Shown one piece after another: positions 7,732-19,172 of a stretch of 64,000 bases of DNA. The notes under the pieces were generated by a model. It ran no database searches and was not told the origin of the DNA. It saw only the letters and a program-made list of their open reading frames with translations. Numbering within the stretch: the first letter of the stretch is position 1; each line of letters opens with the position of its first letter. Position numbers and translations under genes: made by a program. Source of the stretch: Armatimonadota bacterium. Lineage in GTDB: Bacteria > Armatimonadota > HRBIN16. The stretch is from contig BPGT01000001.1 in the NCBI GenBank assembly GCA_026003175.1, positions 1,561,597 to 1,625,596 of the forward strand, written 5' to 3'.

Positions 7732-10000
7732 ATGCAAGAGGTACTAATGATAGCATTGCCCTTGATGCTGGTTATAGCCGCAGCCACTCAGGCACAGCCT
7801 GCGTCAGATACCCCTTTCCTTCAGGAAACCGCCGAGCGCTACTCGCTGGGCTCCCCCGATGCCAATGACGTGCGTTCTGTTGCTGTAGACGCACAGGGCA
7901 GTGCATGGGCGGCGACGCGCGCCGGCGTGTACACTCTAACTAAAGCGCGAAACCGCTGGCAGGCAATGACCTCTCCTGACCATGTGGGGCCCGCTTTCGT
8001 TGTGTTCGCGGATAGCCGGGGGTACCATCTGGGCAGGCGCATGGGATGGATTGTACCGTGCAGCAGGCGATGGTTTGCAGAAGGTATCCGGGATTACGCA
8101 ACCGGTATCCGCTCTATGCGAGGTGGATGGGGAGATAGTGGCTTTTGGTCCCGACGGAATGTGGCGCGTGAAAGGGAACACGGTCATCCCACAAAAGCTA
8201 CCCTGCGCCCGGAGTGTGCGGGCAGTGCTTCCAGATAGCAAGGGTGGCATCTGGATTGGCACCGATGTCGGGTTGTTCCACTACTCATCCGCGGGCACGG
8301 CCTGGCGGTATGACGAAGAATATCTGCTCAGCGCATCGGTGCGCGGGCTGGCGTTCGCGCCGGGTGGCGACCTATGGATTGGCGGACTGGGCGGGATCAC
8401 CATCCATCGTGAAAGCAAACGGGCAGGGCATCTGACGGTCGCCGATGGCTTACCCAGCATGCAGGTGCGGTGTGTGCGTCGCGCCCCCGATGGCAGGATG
8501 TGGATTGGTACACCTGCGGGCGTTGTGCGTACAGATGGCCAGCGATGGTCACTGCTTCACAGCTTGCGCTGGTTGCCGGACGACGACGTGCGCGATGTGG
8601 CTTTTGACGGTGACGGAACAGCGTGGGTGGCTACCGCCGGGGGCGTGAGCGCGATACGCCGGCGTATGATGACCCTCGTTGAGAAAGCAGAACACTACCT
8701 GAGCATCTGCCTGGCTCGGCATGTGCGGGAACCGGGGTTGGTAGAGAAGTGCCTCTTGCAGGTTCCGGGCGACGTGAACACGTGGAGACCGCGCGACGAC
8801 GATAACGACGGCGAGTACACCAGCATGTACCTAGTGATGGAATGCTTCCGATATGCCGTGACAAAAGACCCCGCTGCTCGTGCCAACGCCCGCAAAGCCT
8901 TTGGCGCGCTGCGTTTCCTGCAAACGGTCACTGGCACGCCCGGGTTTGTGGCGCGGACGGTGATTCCCGCGAACTGGGAGCCAATGAACGACCCCAACCG
9001 CGTGTACACCGATGCCGAGTGGGCGGACGAGCACGTCAGCGACCCGCGCCACAAGCGCGTGCATGAGCGGTGGCGATTAAGCAAGGACGGCAGGTGGCTG
9101 TGGAAAGGCGATACCAGCAGCGACGAGATCACCGGGCATTTCTACGGCTATCTGTTCTTTTACGACCTCGTTGCCGACGAACAGGATAAGGCGCAGGTGC
9201 GTGAGCATGTACGCCGCGTGATGGACTATATCATTGAAGGTGGGTATGTATTGCGCGACATCGACAGTATGCACACGCGATGGGGGGTCTGGTCGCCCGA
9301 TAAGCTGAATGCAGACCCCGATTGGGCTCCTGAACGCGGCATCAACTCGTTAGAGATACTTTCTTTCCTCAAAGCGACCTACCATATCACCGGTGATGTG
9401 AAGTACGAGCGTGAATACCGCAAGCTGCTGGACGAACACGGCTATCGTGAGAACGTAAAGCGAGCGAAGACCTTCAACCCGGCATGGCGCACGCACATCG
9501 ACGATGAGCTGCTTGCTCTAGCTTTCCCGGCTTTGCTCCTGTACGAAAACGACCCCGATCTGAAGCGGCTATACCGGCAGGTACTGGACATATGGTACGA
9601 AGGGGTGAAACATGACCAGAACCCCTGGTTCCACTTCCTGTATGCATCGCTCACCGGCTCTTCGCCGGAGATGGAAGACTCGCTGATGTTCCTGCGTGAT
9701 GCACCGCTGGACCTGGTGCGCTGGACGGTGGACAACACCCGACGCGAAGACCTGAAGCTGGTGCGTTCACCGGAGATAGAAAGCTGGCAAACCGACCGTC
9801 TTCCACCGCCCAGCGAGCGAGGTGTGATGCGCTGGGATGACAATCCCTGGCGCGCCGTACAGGGAGATGGTGGGCGTACCGAGAGTGACGGCGTGTTCTG
9901 GTTGTTGCCCTACTGGATGGGCAGATACTATGGCTATATCCAGCCACCTACGCAAAGCAAGCAGGCTGTAACCTGGCAACATGTGGAACAGTCTAATTAG
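7732..10000 (+). pseudogene. Secreted propeller plus alpha/alpha-toroid protein, split by a +1 frameshift
   Basis: One gene of about 755 codons is interrupted by an extra G in the G5 run at 8018-8022. Removing one G joins FADSRG to TIWAGAWDG, and the total length becomes divisible by three. The product has a signal peptide (QEVLMIALPLMLVIAAATQA). A Reg_prop-type beta-propeller follows, with blades such as GGIWIGTDVGLF, DLWIGGLGGITI and RMWIGTPAGVV. From about residue 315 there is a helical region resembling a six-hairpin glycosidase toroid (YLSICLARHVREPGLVEKC, EITGHFYGYLFFYDLV). Start 7732 is preferred over 7702 because it follows GAGAGG and leads directly into the signal peptide. It may be a sequencing error, a true mutation, or recoding. 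The enzyme function is unknown. Confidence 0.7.
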
Positions 10001-10029
10001 ATGTAAGCACGCGAAGGGAGGGTATTCCT

Positions 10030-11106
10030 ATGAAAACTCTTGTCTCCCGTTGGAGATTGCTGGTGGCGGCAGTGGTGCTTGCCGTTGGGGTAGCGATATC
10101 TGTACCTGCATCGGCAGACGACCTCGGCAAGCTGTTCAAAAAGACCGAGAGCGGCAAGAGTAAATCGGACGATAAGTCGTCGCCCAGCAAGAGCGAAGGG
10201 CGCAGTACGCCGTCCGTGTCGCCCAACAACGACAAATCTGGCGCAAATGACAACGACCTGTTCCGCAAGCGAGGTAGCAACAGTTCGTCTCCATCGCCTA
10301 CGCGCCGGCCCATTCCGTCGCCGTACGCTTCGGGAAATCGCCCTCAGCCCAGCGGAGGCGACAATCAGCCGCCTGTCGGACAGGGCGATTACTGGGTGTA
10401 TCCTTCTGAAGTGGAAACGCCTTTCGGCAACCGCCCACGCCCATCCAGCAACGGTATGATCAACCTTGCCCGCAGAACCGGCGAGTGGCAGCCGAAGATT
10501 TACTTCCCGCCAGTCAACGACCAGTACCGACGTCACTATCCGCGTGGTGTCGCATATGGTTTCTATCTGCGCGTGTACGAGCCGTATCGGGCGTGTCCGT
10601 CGGTGTATGTGTTCTACCCGACGATGCCTGCTTACATCTCCACCGAGCGCATCGTGGTGATAGAGCGACCGGTGTTCGTAGAGGTGCCGGTGTTCACCTA
10701 CCGCGAGAGCTACTATCTGGAACGCAACCTGCCCTCTCGGCTGGATGTGACCATCGGCGACATCCAACGGGCATGGCGGTACAACAGTCCCGACCTGATA
10801 CGCCGACATCTGCGCTTCGATATGTACGTGGCGGTGTACCTGCGCGGCAAGTACGCCTACTCGATACCCGCTGAGGACTATTGGACGATGACTGTAGATG
10901 CTATGCGCAACACCCGCACGGTGCGCTTTGCCTTCGATGAGATTCGCAAGCGCACAAACGACGCCTACGTGCTCTACGGGCAGCACGTGTACGAGGACGA
11001 GGACGGACAGGTACGCACGACCTATATCAGCTATACCCTCGAGCGCATGGGCGGCGAGTGGATTATCACCGAGGTAGGTTCCAGCCCAGAGCCGATAGTG
11101 CAGTAA
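10030..11106 (+). CDS. Secreted hypothetical protein with Ser/Pro-rich linker and NTF2-like C-terminus
   Basis: This 358-residue protein has a signal peptide (about 30 residues, ending VAISVPASA). Residues 32-140 are low-complexity and rich in Ser, Lys, Asp and Pro (KTESGKSKSDDKSSPSKSEG), so probably disordered. Residues 150-235 are Tyr/Pro-rich, with SVYVFYPTMPAYISTERIVV. The last 115 residues (from LDVTIGDIQRAWRYNSPDLI) look like a SnoaL/NTF2-like cone fold ending RMGGEWIITEVG. The role is unknown. It follows the frameshifted gene by 29 nt on the same strand. Confidence 0.7.
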   Translation: MKTLVSRWRLLVAAVVLAVGVAISVPASADDLGKLFKKTESGKSKSDDKSSPSKSEGRSTPSVSPNNDKSGANDNDLFRKRGSNSSSPSPTRRPIPSPYASGNRPQPSGGDNQPPVGQGDYWVYPSEVETPFGNRPRPSSNGMINLARRTGEWQPKIYFPPVNDQYRRHYPRGVAYGFYLRVYEPYRACPSVYVFYPTMPAYISTERIVVIERPVFVEVPVFTYRESYYLERNLPSRLDVTIGDIQRAWRYNSPDLIRRHLRFDMYVAVYLRGKYAYSIPAEDYWTMTVDAMRNTRTVRFAFDEIRKRTNDAYVLYGQHVYEDEDGQVRTTYISYTLERMGGEWIITEVGSSPEPIVQ

Positions 11107-11133
11107 TACGGCTCTGATAGCGTTTGACGCAGG

Positions 11134-11169
11134 GGGCACGGAAGGGAAACATTACCTGTCACCGTGCCC
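11134..11169 (+). terminator. Hairpin downstream of the 10030-11106 gene
   Basis: GGGCACGG (11134-11141) pairs with CCGTGCCC (11162-11169) across a 20-nt loop. No T-run follows, so it is at best a weak or factor-dependent terminator. The rest of the 11107-11285 gap shows only a possible weak promoter region for flhA. Confidence 0.3.
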
Positions 11170-11285
11170 TCGTGCTCTCTGTGGTTCCGGTTTGCAACGA
11201 TTACCACACCCTTTACCTCCAGAATCACTTCAGGTTTGCCGATATTTCTATCAGGTGCTGCTAAGATACCCCAAAGGATAACGGC

Positions 11286-13400
<2,115 letters not shown>

Positions 13401-13413
13401 GGAGGAGTGTCAG

Positions 13414-14550
13414 ATGGCTAATATACGTAAATATCAAGCAAAAACCATTACGGAAGCACTGGCAATGGTTCGCGCCGATTTGGGGCGTGATGCGGTGATT
13501 GTGCAAACGCGCAAGGTGAACAAGCGCGTGCTGGGTGTGTGGGGGCGCGAGATGGTGGAGGTATGGGCTTCAGACAACCCCGAACTGGAAAACCTGCGCC
13601 GCCCGCAAAAAGCTGCAGCTCCTGTGGCTGCGCAGCCTGCCGTAGAAGAGTCGTCCCGTATTGAGCAACTGGAACACGAAATCCAGAACCTGAAAGCGAT
13701 GATTGCTCAGCTGGCGCGACAGGGGGTGGCGGTAGTAGCGGGTGATGCTTCTGTTGGCGCGTGCACGGAGAACCGATGGTTTGCTCTGTTGCGGGAGGCG
13801 GAAGTGGAGGAAGAGGTCATTCGCAGCCTGCTGCAGTCTGCCCCTGAGGATACCCTTTCCGAAAGCGCGCTGCAATCGCTCGTTGCCGACAGACTGCCTA
13901 CTTCTGGCGCCATTGCGCTGCAGGAAGGACATCCCAAAGTGGTAATGATGGTGGGACCGACAGGCGTGGGCAAGACCACCACTATCGCCAAGCTGGCAGC
14001 GCAGTACGCGCTTCTGCAGAAGCGTCGCGTAGGGCTGATTACCATTGACACCTACCGCATCGCCGCGGTGGAGCAACTACGCACCTACAGCCAGATTATC
14101 GACGTGCCCATTCGCGTGGTATACAGCAGTAGCGAATTGCTCGCCGCCGTACACGAGTTCGCCAGCATGGACGTGGTGTTTGTGGATACTGCTGGGCGCA
14201 GCCAGCGCAACAGCATGCAAATCGGTGAGCTCAAAGCCTGTTGCGAACGGCTCAACGACTGTGAGGTGCATCTGGTGCTCAGCAGTACTACCAAAACAAG
14301 CGACCTGTACGACATCGTGCAACGCTTTTCGGTGATGCCCTTGCACCGGGTGATATGGACAAAGCTGGACGAGAGCACCACCTTTGGCAACATACTGAAC
14401 GTGGCGGTGAAGCATCCTCTACCCATCTCGTACATTACCACCGGACAGCGCGTGCCAGAGGATGTGGAAGTCGCTGAGGCGAATAAGCTGGCGTTACTGG
14501 TGGTGGGCGGAGCAGCTGCCCCCATCCTGATTCCGACGCCAGCCGCATGA
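13414..14550 (+). CDS. flhF: Flagellar biosynthesis SRP-type GTPase FlhF
   Basis: This 378-residue protein starts at ATG 13414, behind GGAGGAGTG; upstream in-frame codons overlap flhA and are unlikely to be used. The N-terminal B domain opens IRKYQAKTITEALAMVRADL. After a variable linker comes the N domain and the SRP-like G domain: P-loop GPTGVGKTTTIAKLAA, DTYRIAAVEQL, VDTAGRSQRN and TKLDE. FlhF sets flagellar number and polar position and cooperates with FlhA insertion. The usual partner FlhG is not adjacent; a glycosyltransferase gene overlaps its stop by 4 nt instead. Confidence 0.93.
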   Translation: MANIRKYQAKTITEALAMVRADLGRDAVIVQTRKVNKRVLGVWGREMVEVWASDNPELENLRRPQKAAAPVAAQPAVEESSRIEQLEHEIQNLKAMIAQLARQGVAVVAGDASVGACTENRWFALLREAEVEEEVIRSLLQSAPEDTLSESALQSLVADRLPTSGAIALQEGHPKVVMMVGPTGVGKTTTIAKLAAQYALLQKRRVGLITIDTYRIAAVEQLRTYSQIIDVPIRVVYSSSELLAAVHEFASMDVVFVDTAGRSQRNSMQIGELKACCERLNDCEVHLVLSSTTKTSDLYDIVQRFSVMPLHRVIWTKLDESTTFGNILNVAVKHPLPISYITTGQRVPEDVEVAEANKLALLVVGGAAAPILIPTPAA

Positions 14551-15485
14551 GTATCGCACTGTCGCTCATTATCGTCAACTGGAACACGCGCGAGCACCTT
14601 CGTGCTTGCCTGCGTTCTATCTTCGCATATCCCCCTGATGAGCCGTTTGAGGTATGGGTGGTGGACAACGCCTCGTCCGACGGCAGCGTGCAGATGGTAC
14701 GTGAGCAGTTTCCGCAAGTGTACCTCATCGCGAACGAGCGAAACGTAGGCTACGGCAGGGCGAACAATCAAGCACTTCGGCAGGCGCAGGGCGAGTTCGC
14801 ACTGATTTTGAACAGCGACATCGAAGCCACCCCCAACGCCTTACAGGCGCTGATAGATTTCATGCGCCAGCACCCCGATGCGCACGCCGCCGGAGGGCAG
14901 CTCATTCTGCCAGATGGGAGCATCCAGCCTTCCTGTTCCGAGCGGCTCACACTGTGGGCGGTGTTTTGCGAGCAGAGCCTGCTGGCGAAGGCGTTTCCCC
15001 GCTCGCGCCTGTTTGGGGGATATACTCTAACGTGGTGGGGTTACGACAGCGTGCGCGAGGTGGAGCAGGTGGTCGGGGCATGCCTGATACTTCGTCGCCA
15101 GCCCGATGGTTATTTTCCCCTCTTCGACGAACGCTACTTCATGTATGCTGAAGACACCGAGCTGTGCCACCGTATTCGCCAGAGCGGAGGACGTATTTAC
15201 TATGTGCCGCACGCCAGGTTCAAGCACCATCTAGGCGCAAGCAGTGAACAAGAGACGGTGCGTACCGAGATGGTGAAAGCGTACAATCGCAGCCGCCTTC
15301 TCTTCTTTCACGAGGTGCACGGCGCGTGGAGTGTGCCCGTTTATCGCCTGCTTATCGCAATGGGTGCATTGCTGAGGATGACACTATGGACAGGCGCGTG
15401 GTTGCTGGGGAAACCAAGCCGTGCTCATGCAGCGCGTCACGCCGCCATGTTCTGGGAGGTGTTTAAGGATGCGTGGAGGAGTTAA
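14547..15485 (+). CDS. GT2-family glycosyltransferase
   Basis: This 312-residue GT-A enzyme resembles dTDP-rhamnosyltransferases of family 2. It has LSLIIVNWNTREHLRACLRS, VVDNASSDGSV, NVGYGRANNQAL, the nucleotide-sugar/metal site as LILNSDI, and the later FDERYFMYAEDTELCHRIR, which includes the ED acid motif. A hydrophobic C-terminal segment (IAMGALLRMTLWTGAWLLG) may bind the membrane. The ATG overlaps the flhF stop as ATGA, so it is translationally coupled. That suggests, without proof, a role in flagellin or surface glycosylation. Confidence 0.88.
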   Translation: MSIALSLIIVNWNTREHLRACLRSIFAYPPDEPFEVWVVDNASSDGSVQMVREQFPQVYLIANERNVGYGRANNQALRQAQGEFALILNSDIEATPNALQALIDFMRQHPDAHAAGGQLILPDGSIQPSCSERLTLWAVFCEQSLLAKAFPRSRLFGGYTLTWWGYDSVREVEQVVGACLILRRQPDGYFPLFDERYFMYAEDTELCHRIRQSGGRIYYVPHARFKHHLGASSEQETVRTEMVKAYNRSRLLFFHEVHGAWSVPVYRLLIAMGALLRMTLWTGAWLLGKPSRAHAARHAAMFWEVFKDAWRS

Positions 15486-15958
15486 GCAATCCCCACGCCC
15501 TGAAGACCTTTATCGGCTCCGGCTGTTGCCATAGCCATTCCACCTGTATCCACAACCCCTCCAGCACTTTGCTGTGATAGACGCCTTTGGATGCTATCAG
15601 CATCGCCTGGTACGCGCCGTCTTCGTCAAGCTGGTAAAACTCTGCCCGCTTGCGTTCGGGGTCTATCAACCAGTATTCGCGCACACCTGCGGCTTCGTAC
15701 TCGTAGAATTTCTCGCCCCGGTCGCGGGCACGGCTTTCCGGGCTGATAACCTCCACCACCAGGTCCGCCGCGCCGTCCAGGTAGTTCTCTTTCAACCGGT
15801 GCAGATTGGCGTTAGACACGAGCAACAGGTCAGGAGCACGGCTCAGGACTTATAGGCACGACCTCTCCTTCCACCCGCTCTGCATGGGTATCTTCATCCA
15901 GCCACTCGTAGAACTGCTCGCAACTCATTCGGGCAGCAGATGCTAGCGTCGCCATCAT
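15463..15958 (-). pseudogene. Decayed Uma2-family nuclease with internal deletion
   Basis: The N-terminus (start 15958 behind GAGGTGAT) reads RMSCEQFYEWLDEDTHAERV and EGEVVPISPEP, then meets a stop. The C-terminal part resumes in another frame at about 15840 with APDLLLVSNANLHRLKENYL and continues through ADLVVEVISPESRARDRGEK and YWLIDPERKRAEFYQL. By comparison with intact Uma2 proteins, roughly 40-50 codons between the two parts are missing, including the HQ...L segment. The tail overlaps the 3' end of the convergent glycosyltransferase gene by 23 nt. The remaining 120-codon reading frame is unlikely to make a folded nuclease. Confidence 0.8.
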
Positions 15959-15984
15959 GAATCACCTCAGAGCTATTATACCTG

Positions 15985-17331
15985 CTAATGCAACGGTGGA
16001 AGAATATCCTTCTGCAGTTCCAGCATTTCGTCCACCATCTGCACCGCGTTGCGATAGGAATCCACCGTCGGATCCAACAGCACCGCTTGTAGCAGTTTGT
16101 CTTTCGAGTGTTCGGCGAATGCTTCCACTAACAGCTGGTGGATGCTCGCCTGCAGGCGCAACATCGCTGCAATGGCTTCAGGCAGAGGTTCCATCCGCAG
16201 CGGGTGAATACCGTCCGCGTCGCCGATGGCGGGCACTTCCACCACCGTCTCATCCGGCAGGTTCGGAATCGCACCGTGATTGGGCACATTGACCGCAGGC
16301 AGTTCATGGCGCACTCCGCAGGCGAGGGATTCCATAATAGGCGCAGCCAGTTCGCCTGAGGGTTGCAGGGGGGCGTCTTCCAGCCGCCAGGGTTGTGATG
16401 GCTCTGGTTTCCAGGGGCGGCGTGTGGGGTCGCCCGTTAGCGAGTAGACAAACTCGGGGATGCGTCCGGTCTGCCAGGGGTGACCGTCGGCGGGGTCATA
16501 GAAGTACTGCAGCTGGCTGCAGACGAACTCATCCGCCCAGCGGATGTACTCGCCATAGTGGTTGGCAGCCGGCGAAGGATACAGCCCGAACCGTCGGAAC
16601 AGGATGCGTCCTAATCCTATCTCGTGCCAATCGGAGAGCCAGTCACCCTCGCGCTCCTTCTCGCGCAGGAGGGGGTACAGGTCTTCACCGGTGCGCTTGT
16701 GGCGTATTGTCTGAAACCAGGTGAAATGGTTGATTCCGCACGCGGTGGCTTCTATCTGCTCGGCGGGAATGCCCAGAATGCGTGCGATTTGCTCCAACCC
16801 CATGAAGAAGCCGTGGCACAGCCCGACCACGCGAATGCTGGTCAATCGCGATACCGCCTCGCACAGCTTGTGTTCGGGGTTAGTAAAATTGATGAGCCAA
16901 GCCTCAGGGCATAATCGCTCCATTGCGCGGGCAATCTCGATGGTGGGCGCCATGTTGCGTAGCGCGTGGAACAGCCCGCCGGGACCGCCGTTCTCGCCGA
17001 ATACCTGTCGAAAGCCGTACTTGCGCGGAATATGAAAGTCCTGTGACCAGTACAGGAAACGGTTGACCTCGATGGCGGACACTGCAAACTGCGCTCCGTC
17101 CAGCGCATGGTGCAGGTCGGTGGTAGCCTCTATGGCCGCTTTCACACCCATCTTCTCAGCCACGTAACGGGCGTAGCGTTCCACATCGTGCAGGTGCCCA
17201 GCGACCTGGTCCATCAGCACGAGATGCACACCTGCTTCGGTGAGCGGTTTGCTCAGCAACACGTCACGGATGGTAGAGGGCCCAAACGACCGACTTCCCG
17301 CGCCAATCAGCGCTATCTTCACCAGCGGCAT
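15985..17331 (-). CDS. GH4-family glycosidase (NAD-dependent)
   Basis: This 448-residue enzyme belongs to glycoside hydrolase family 4, which uses NAD+ and Mn2+ in an oxidation/elimination mechanism. Visible motifs are the Rossmann start VKIALIGAGSRSFGP, NFTNPEH, the metal-ligand Cys in VVGLCHGFF, and the His-containing GINHFTW. It groups with alpha-galactosidase/alpha-glucosidase/alpha-galacturonidase-like members rather than with 6-phospho enzymes, as far as can be judged by eye. Start 17331 (behind GGGGGA) is chosen over the ATG at 17361, which has no Shine-Dalgarno. It is cytoplasmic, with no signal peptide. Confidence 0.87.
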   Translation of the reverse strand: MPLVKIALIGAGSRSFGPSTIRDVLLSKPLTEAGVHLVLMDQVAGHLHDVERYARYVAEKMGVKAAIEATTDLHHALDGAQFAVSAIEVNRFLYWSQDFHIPRKYGFRQVFGENGGPGGLFHALRNMAPTIEIARAMERLCPEAWLINFTNPEHKLCEAVSRLTSIRVVGLCHGFFMGLEQIARILGIPAEQIEATACGINHFTWFQTIRHKRTGEDLYPLLREKEREGDWLSDWHEIGLGRILFRRFGLYPSPAANHYGEYIRWADEFVCSQLQYFYDPADGHPWQTGRIPEFVYSLTGDPTRRPWKPEPSQPWRLEDAPLQPSGELAAPIMESLACGVRHELPAVNVPNHGAIPNLPDETVVEVPAIGDADGIHPLRMEPLPEAIAAMLRLQASIHQLLVEAFAEHSKDKLLQAVLLDPTVDSYRNAVQMVDEMLELQKDILPPLH

Positions 17332-17449
17332 AATGTCCCCCAGTTGCAAAAGGTGGTTCATCTATGGTTTCGAGTCGGGGGTGGGTAACTCCTGCTCCTC
17401 CCCAGATCTCCTGTAGCTGGTATAATATGCAGTTGGGGAGGTGGACAGC

Positions 17450-18919
17450 ATGAGCGAAAAGTGGGAGGGCAAATTAGAGCGCATCGATACCTACCGATGG
17501 CGCATCCCGAAGGATTATAAGAAAGGCATGCGCGTAGACGGCATCATCTACGCCAGCGCCCAGCTGATAGAGCACATTGTGCAGGACCAATCTCCTGAAC
17601 AGGTGGCAAACGTGGCTACGCTGCCGGGTATCCAGAACTACTCCATCGCCATGCCCGACATCCACTGGGGCTACGGTTTTCCCATCGGTGGTGTGGCGGC
17701 GATGGACATCAAAGAGGGCGTAGTGTCACCCGGTGGCGTTGGTTTTGACATTAATTGTGGGGTTCGAATGCTTCGTACCGACCTCACCATCGAAGAGGTG
17801 CAACCGCGCATCAAGGATCTGGTTGACCAGATTTTCCGCGATGTGCCTGCGGGGTTGAAAGGCGAGGGGTTGATTAAGGTCAACCCGCAGGAGCTGCGCG
17901 AAGTGATGCGCAAGGGCGCAATCTGGATGATTGAACATGGCTACGGCTGGGAAGAGGACCTGGAGCGTAGCGAGCAAAGCACCACCCTTACCGGATTGCT
18001 CCCGCCCGAGCCGTCTAACATCTCCAACCGCGCCATCGAGCGTGGCAAGACGCAGCTGGGCACCCTGGGCGGCGGCAACCACTTCCTGGAGATACAAGTG
18101 GTGGATGAGATATACGATGCCAAAGTGGCTGAGGTCTTCGGCATCACGCAGGTTGGGCAGATTACGGTGATGATTCACACCGGCTCGCGCGGTTTCGGAC
18201 ACCAGACCTGTGATGACTATCTGGACGTGATGCAGAAGGCGCAGAAGAAGTACGGCATCGAACTGCCCGACCGCCAGCTTGCCTGTGCGCCCATCACTTC
18301 CGAAGAGGGTGAGGACTACCTGACGGCGATGGCGTGCGCGGCGAACTTCGCCTGGGCGAACCGTCAGGCGATTGCACATTGGGTACGGCAGGCGTTCGCA
18401 AAGGTGTTCGGCAGTAAACCGCAGGATCTGGGCATGCACCAGATATACGACGTAGCGCACAACATCGCCAAGATCGAGGAGCACGAGGTAAACGGCAAAG
18501 TCAAATCGGTATGTGTGCATCGCAAAGGAGCCACCCGTGCCTTCGGTCCCGGACATCCCGCCGTGCCGGAGGTGTATCGCCAAGTGGGTCAACCGGTGCT
18601 GATCCCGGGCGATATGGGACGCTACTCCTTCATCCTGGTAGGCACGGTAACGGCGATGCGCGAGACCTTCGGCTCCACCTGCCACGGTGCTGGGCGCATG
18701 ATGAGTCGACACGGTGCGATGCGGGAGGCGCAGGGACGCAATATCGCGCAGGAGCTGGCGGAAAAAGGCATTTACGTACGCGCCCAGAACAAGGGCACGC
18801 TTGCCGAGGAAGCCTCATACGCTTATAAGGATGTGGCGAACGTGGTGGACGTGTGCGAGGGCGTGGGCATCTCGCGCAAGGTCGCCCGCATGCGCCCGAT
18901 TGGGGTGGTGAAGGGATAG
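17450..18919 (+). CDS. rtcB: RNA-splicing ligase RtcB
   Basis: This 489-residue ligase joins 2',3'-cyclic phosphate or 3'-phosphate RNA ends to 5'-OH ends using GTP and Mn2+. It is full length, with PGGVGFDINCGVRML, LGGGNHFLEIQ, IHTGSRGFGHQ, KGATRAFGPG and the C-terminal GSTCHGAGRMMSR that carries active-site His. ATG 17450 follows GGGGAGG; the GTG nine nt upstream is too close to that site. A TATAAT at 17421-17426 is a likely -10 box, but its -35 is poor. No archease gene is adjacent. The 253 nt after the stop contain no convincing gene. Confidence 0.95.
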   Translation: MSEKWEGKLERIDTYRWRIPKDYKKGMRVDGIIYASAQLIEHIVQDQSPEQVANVATLPGIQNYSIAMPDIHWGYGFPIGGVAAMDIKEGVVSPGGVGFDINCGVRMLRTDLTIEEVQPRIKDLVDQIFRDVPAGLKGEGLIKVNPQELREVMRKGAIWMIEHGYGWEEDLERSEQSTTLTGLLPPEPSNISNRAIERGKTQLGTLGGGNHFLEIQVVDEIYDAKVAEVFGITQVGQITVMIHTGSRGFGHQTCDDYLDVMQKAQKKYGIELPDRQLACAPITSEEGEDYLTAMACAANFAWANRQAIAHWVRQAFAKVFGSKPQDLGMHQIYDVAHNIAKIEEHEVNGKVKSVCVHRKGATRAFGPGHPAVPEVYRQVGQPVLIPGDMGRYSFILVGTVTAMRETFGSTCHGAGRMMSRHGAMREAQGRNIAQELAEKGIYVRAQNKGTLAEEASYAYKDVANVVDVCEGVGISRKVARMRPIGVVKG

Positions 18920-19172
18920 GGCTCTCCATCCTTGTGAGCAGAAGAGGGTGTGAAGCCGATGGTGGCTCCTGTTCCCCAAAGCAGCCGTTGAGGCTTCTTG
19001 GCGGGGGCGAGGCGTGATAGAATGCCGGTGATATCGAAGAGGCGACCAATGCCCTCTTGTATCACGCCACCCCTGCCGAGGAAGGTATTTGAAACAGCCA
19101 TGTGCTGTGCAGGAAAATCTTCACTCGCCGAGAACCTCCAACCGCAATAGATGAAAGGAGGTTCTTTTTCAT

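Noticed and set aside
9997-11139. Long minus-strand reading frame of 380 codons
   Set aside because: It is opposite the signal-peptide protein at 10030-11106, shows no motifs, and is His/Arg/Val-rich, as reverse-strand frames in GC-rich genes are.
11238-11245. Sigma28-like -10 box (GCCGATAT) before flhA
   Set aside because: No matching TAAA box lies about 15 bp upstream, so the evidence is too weak.
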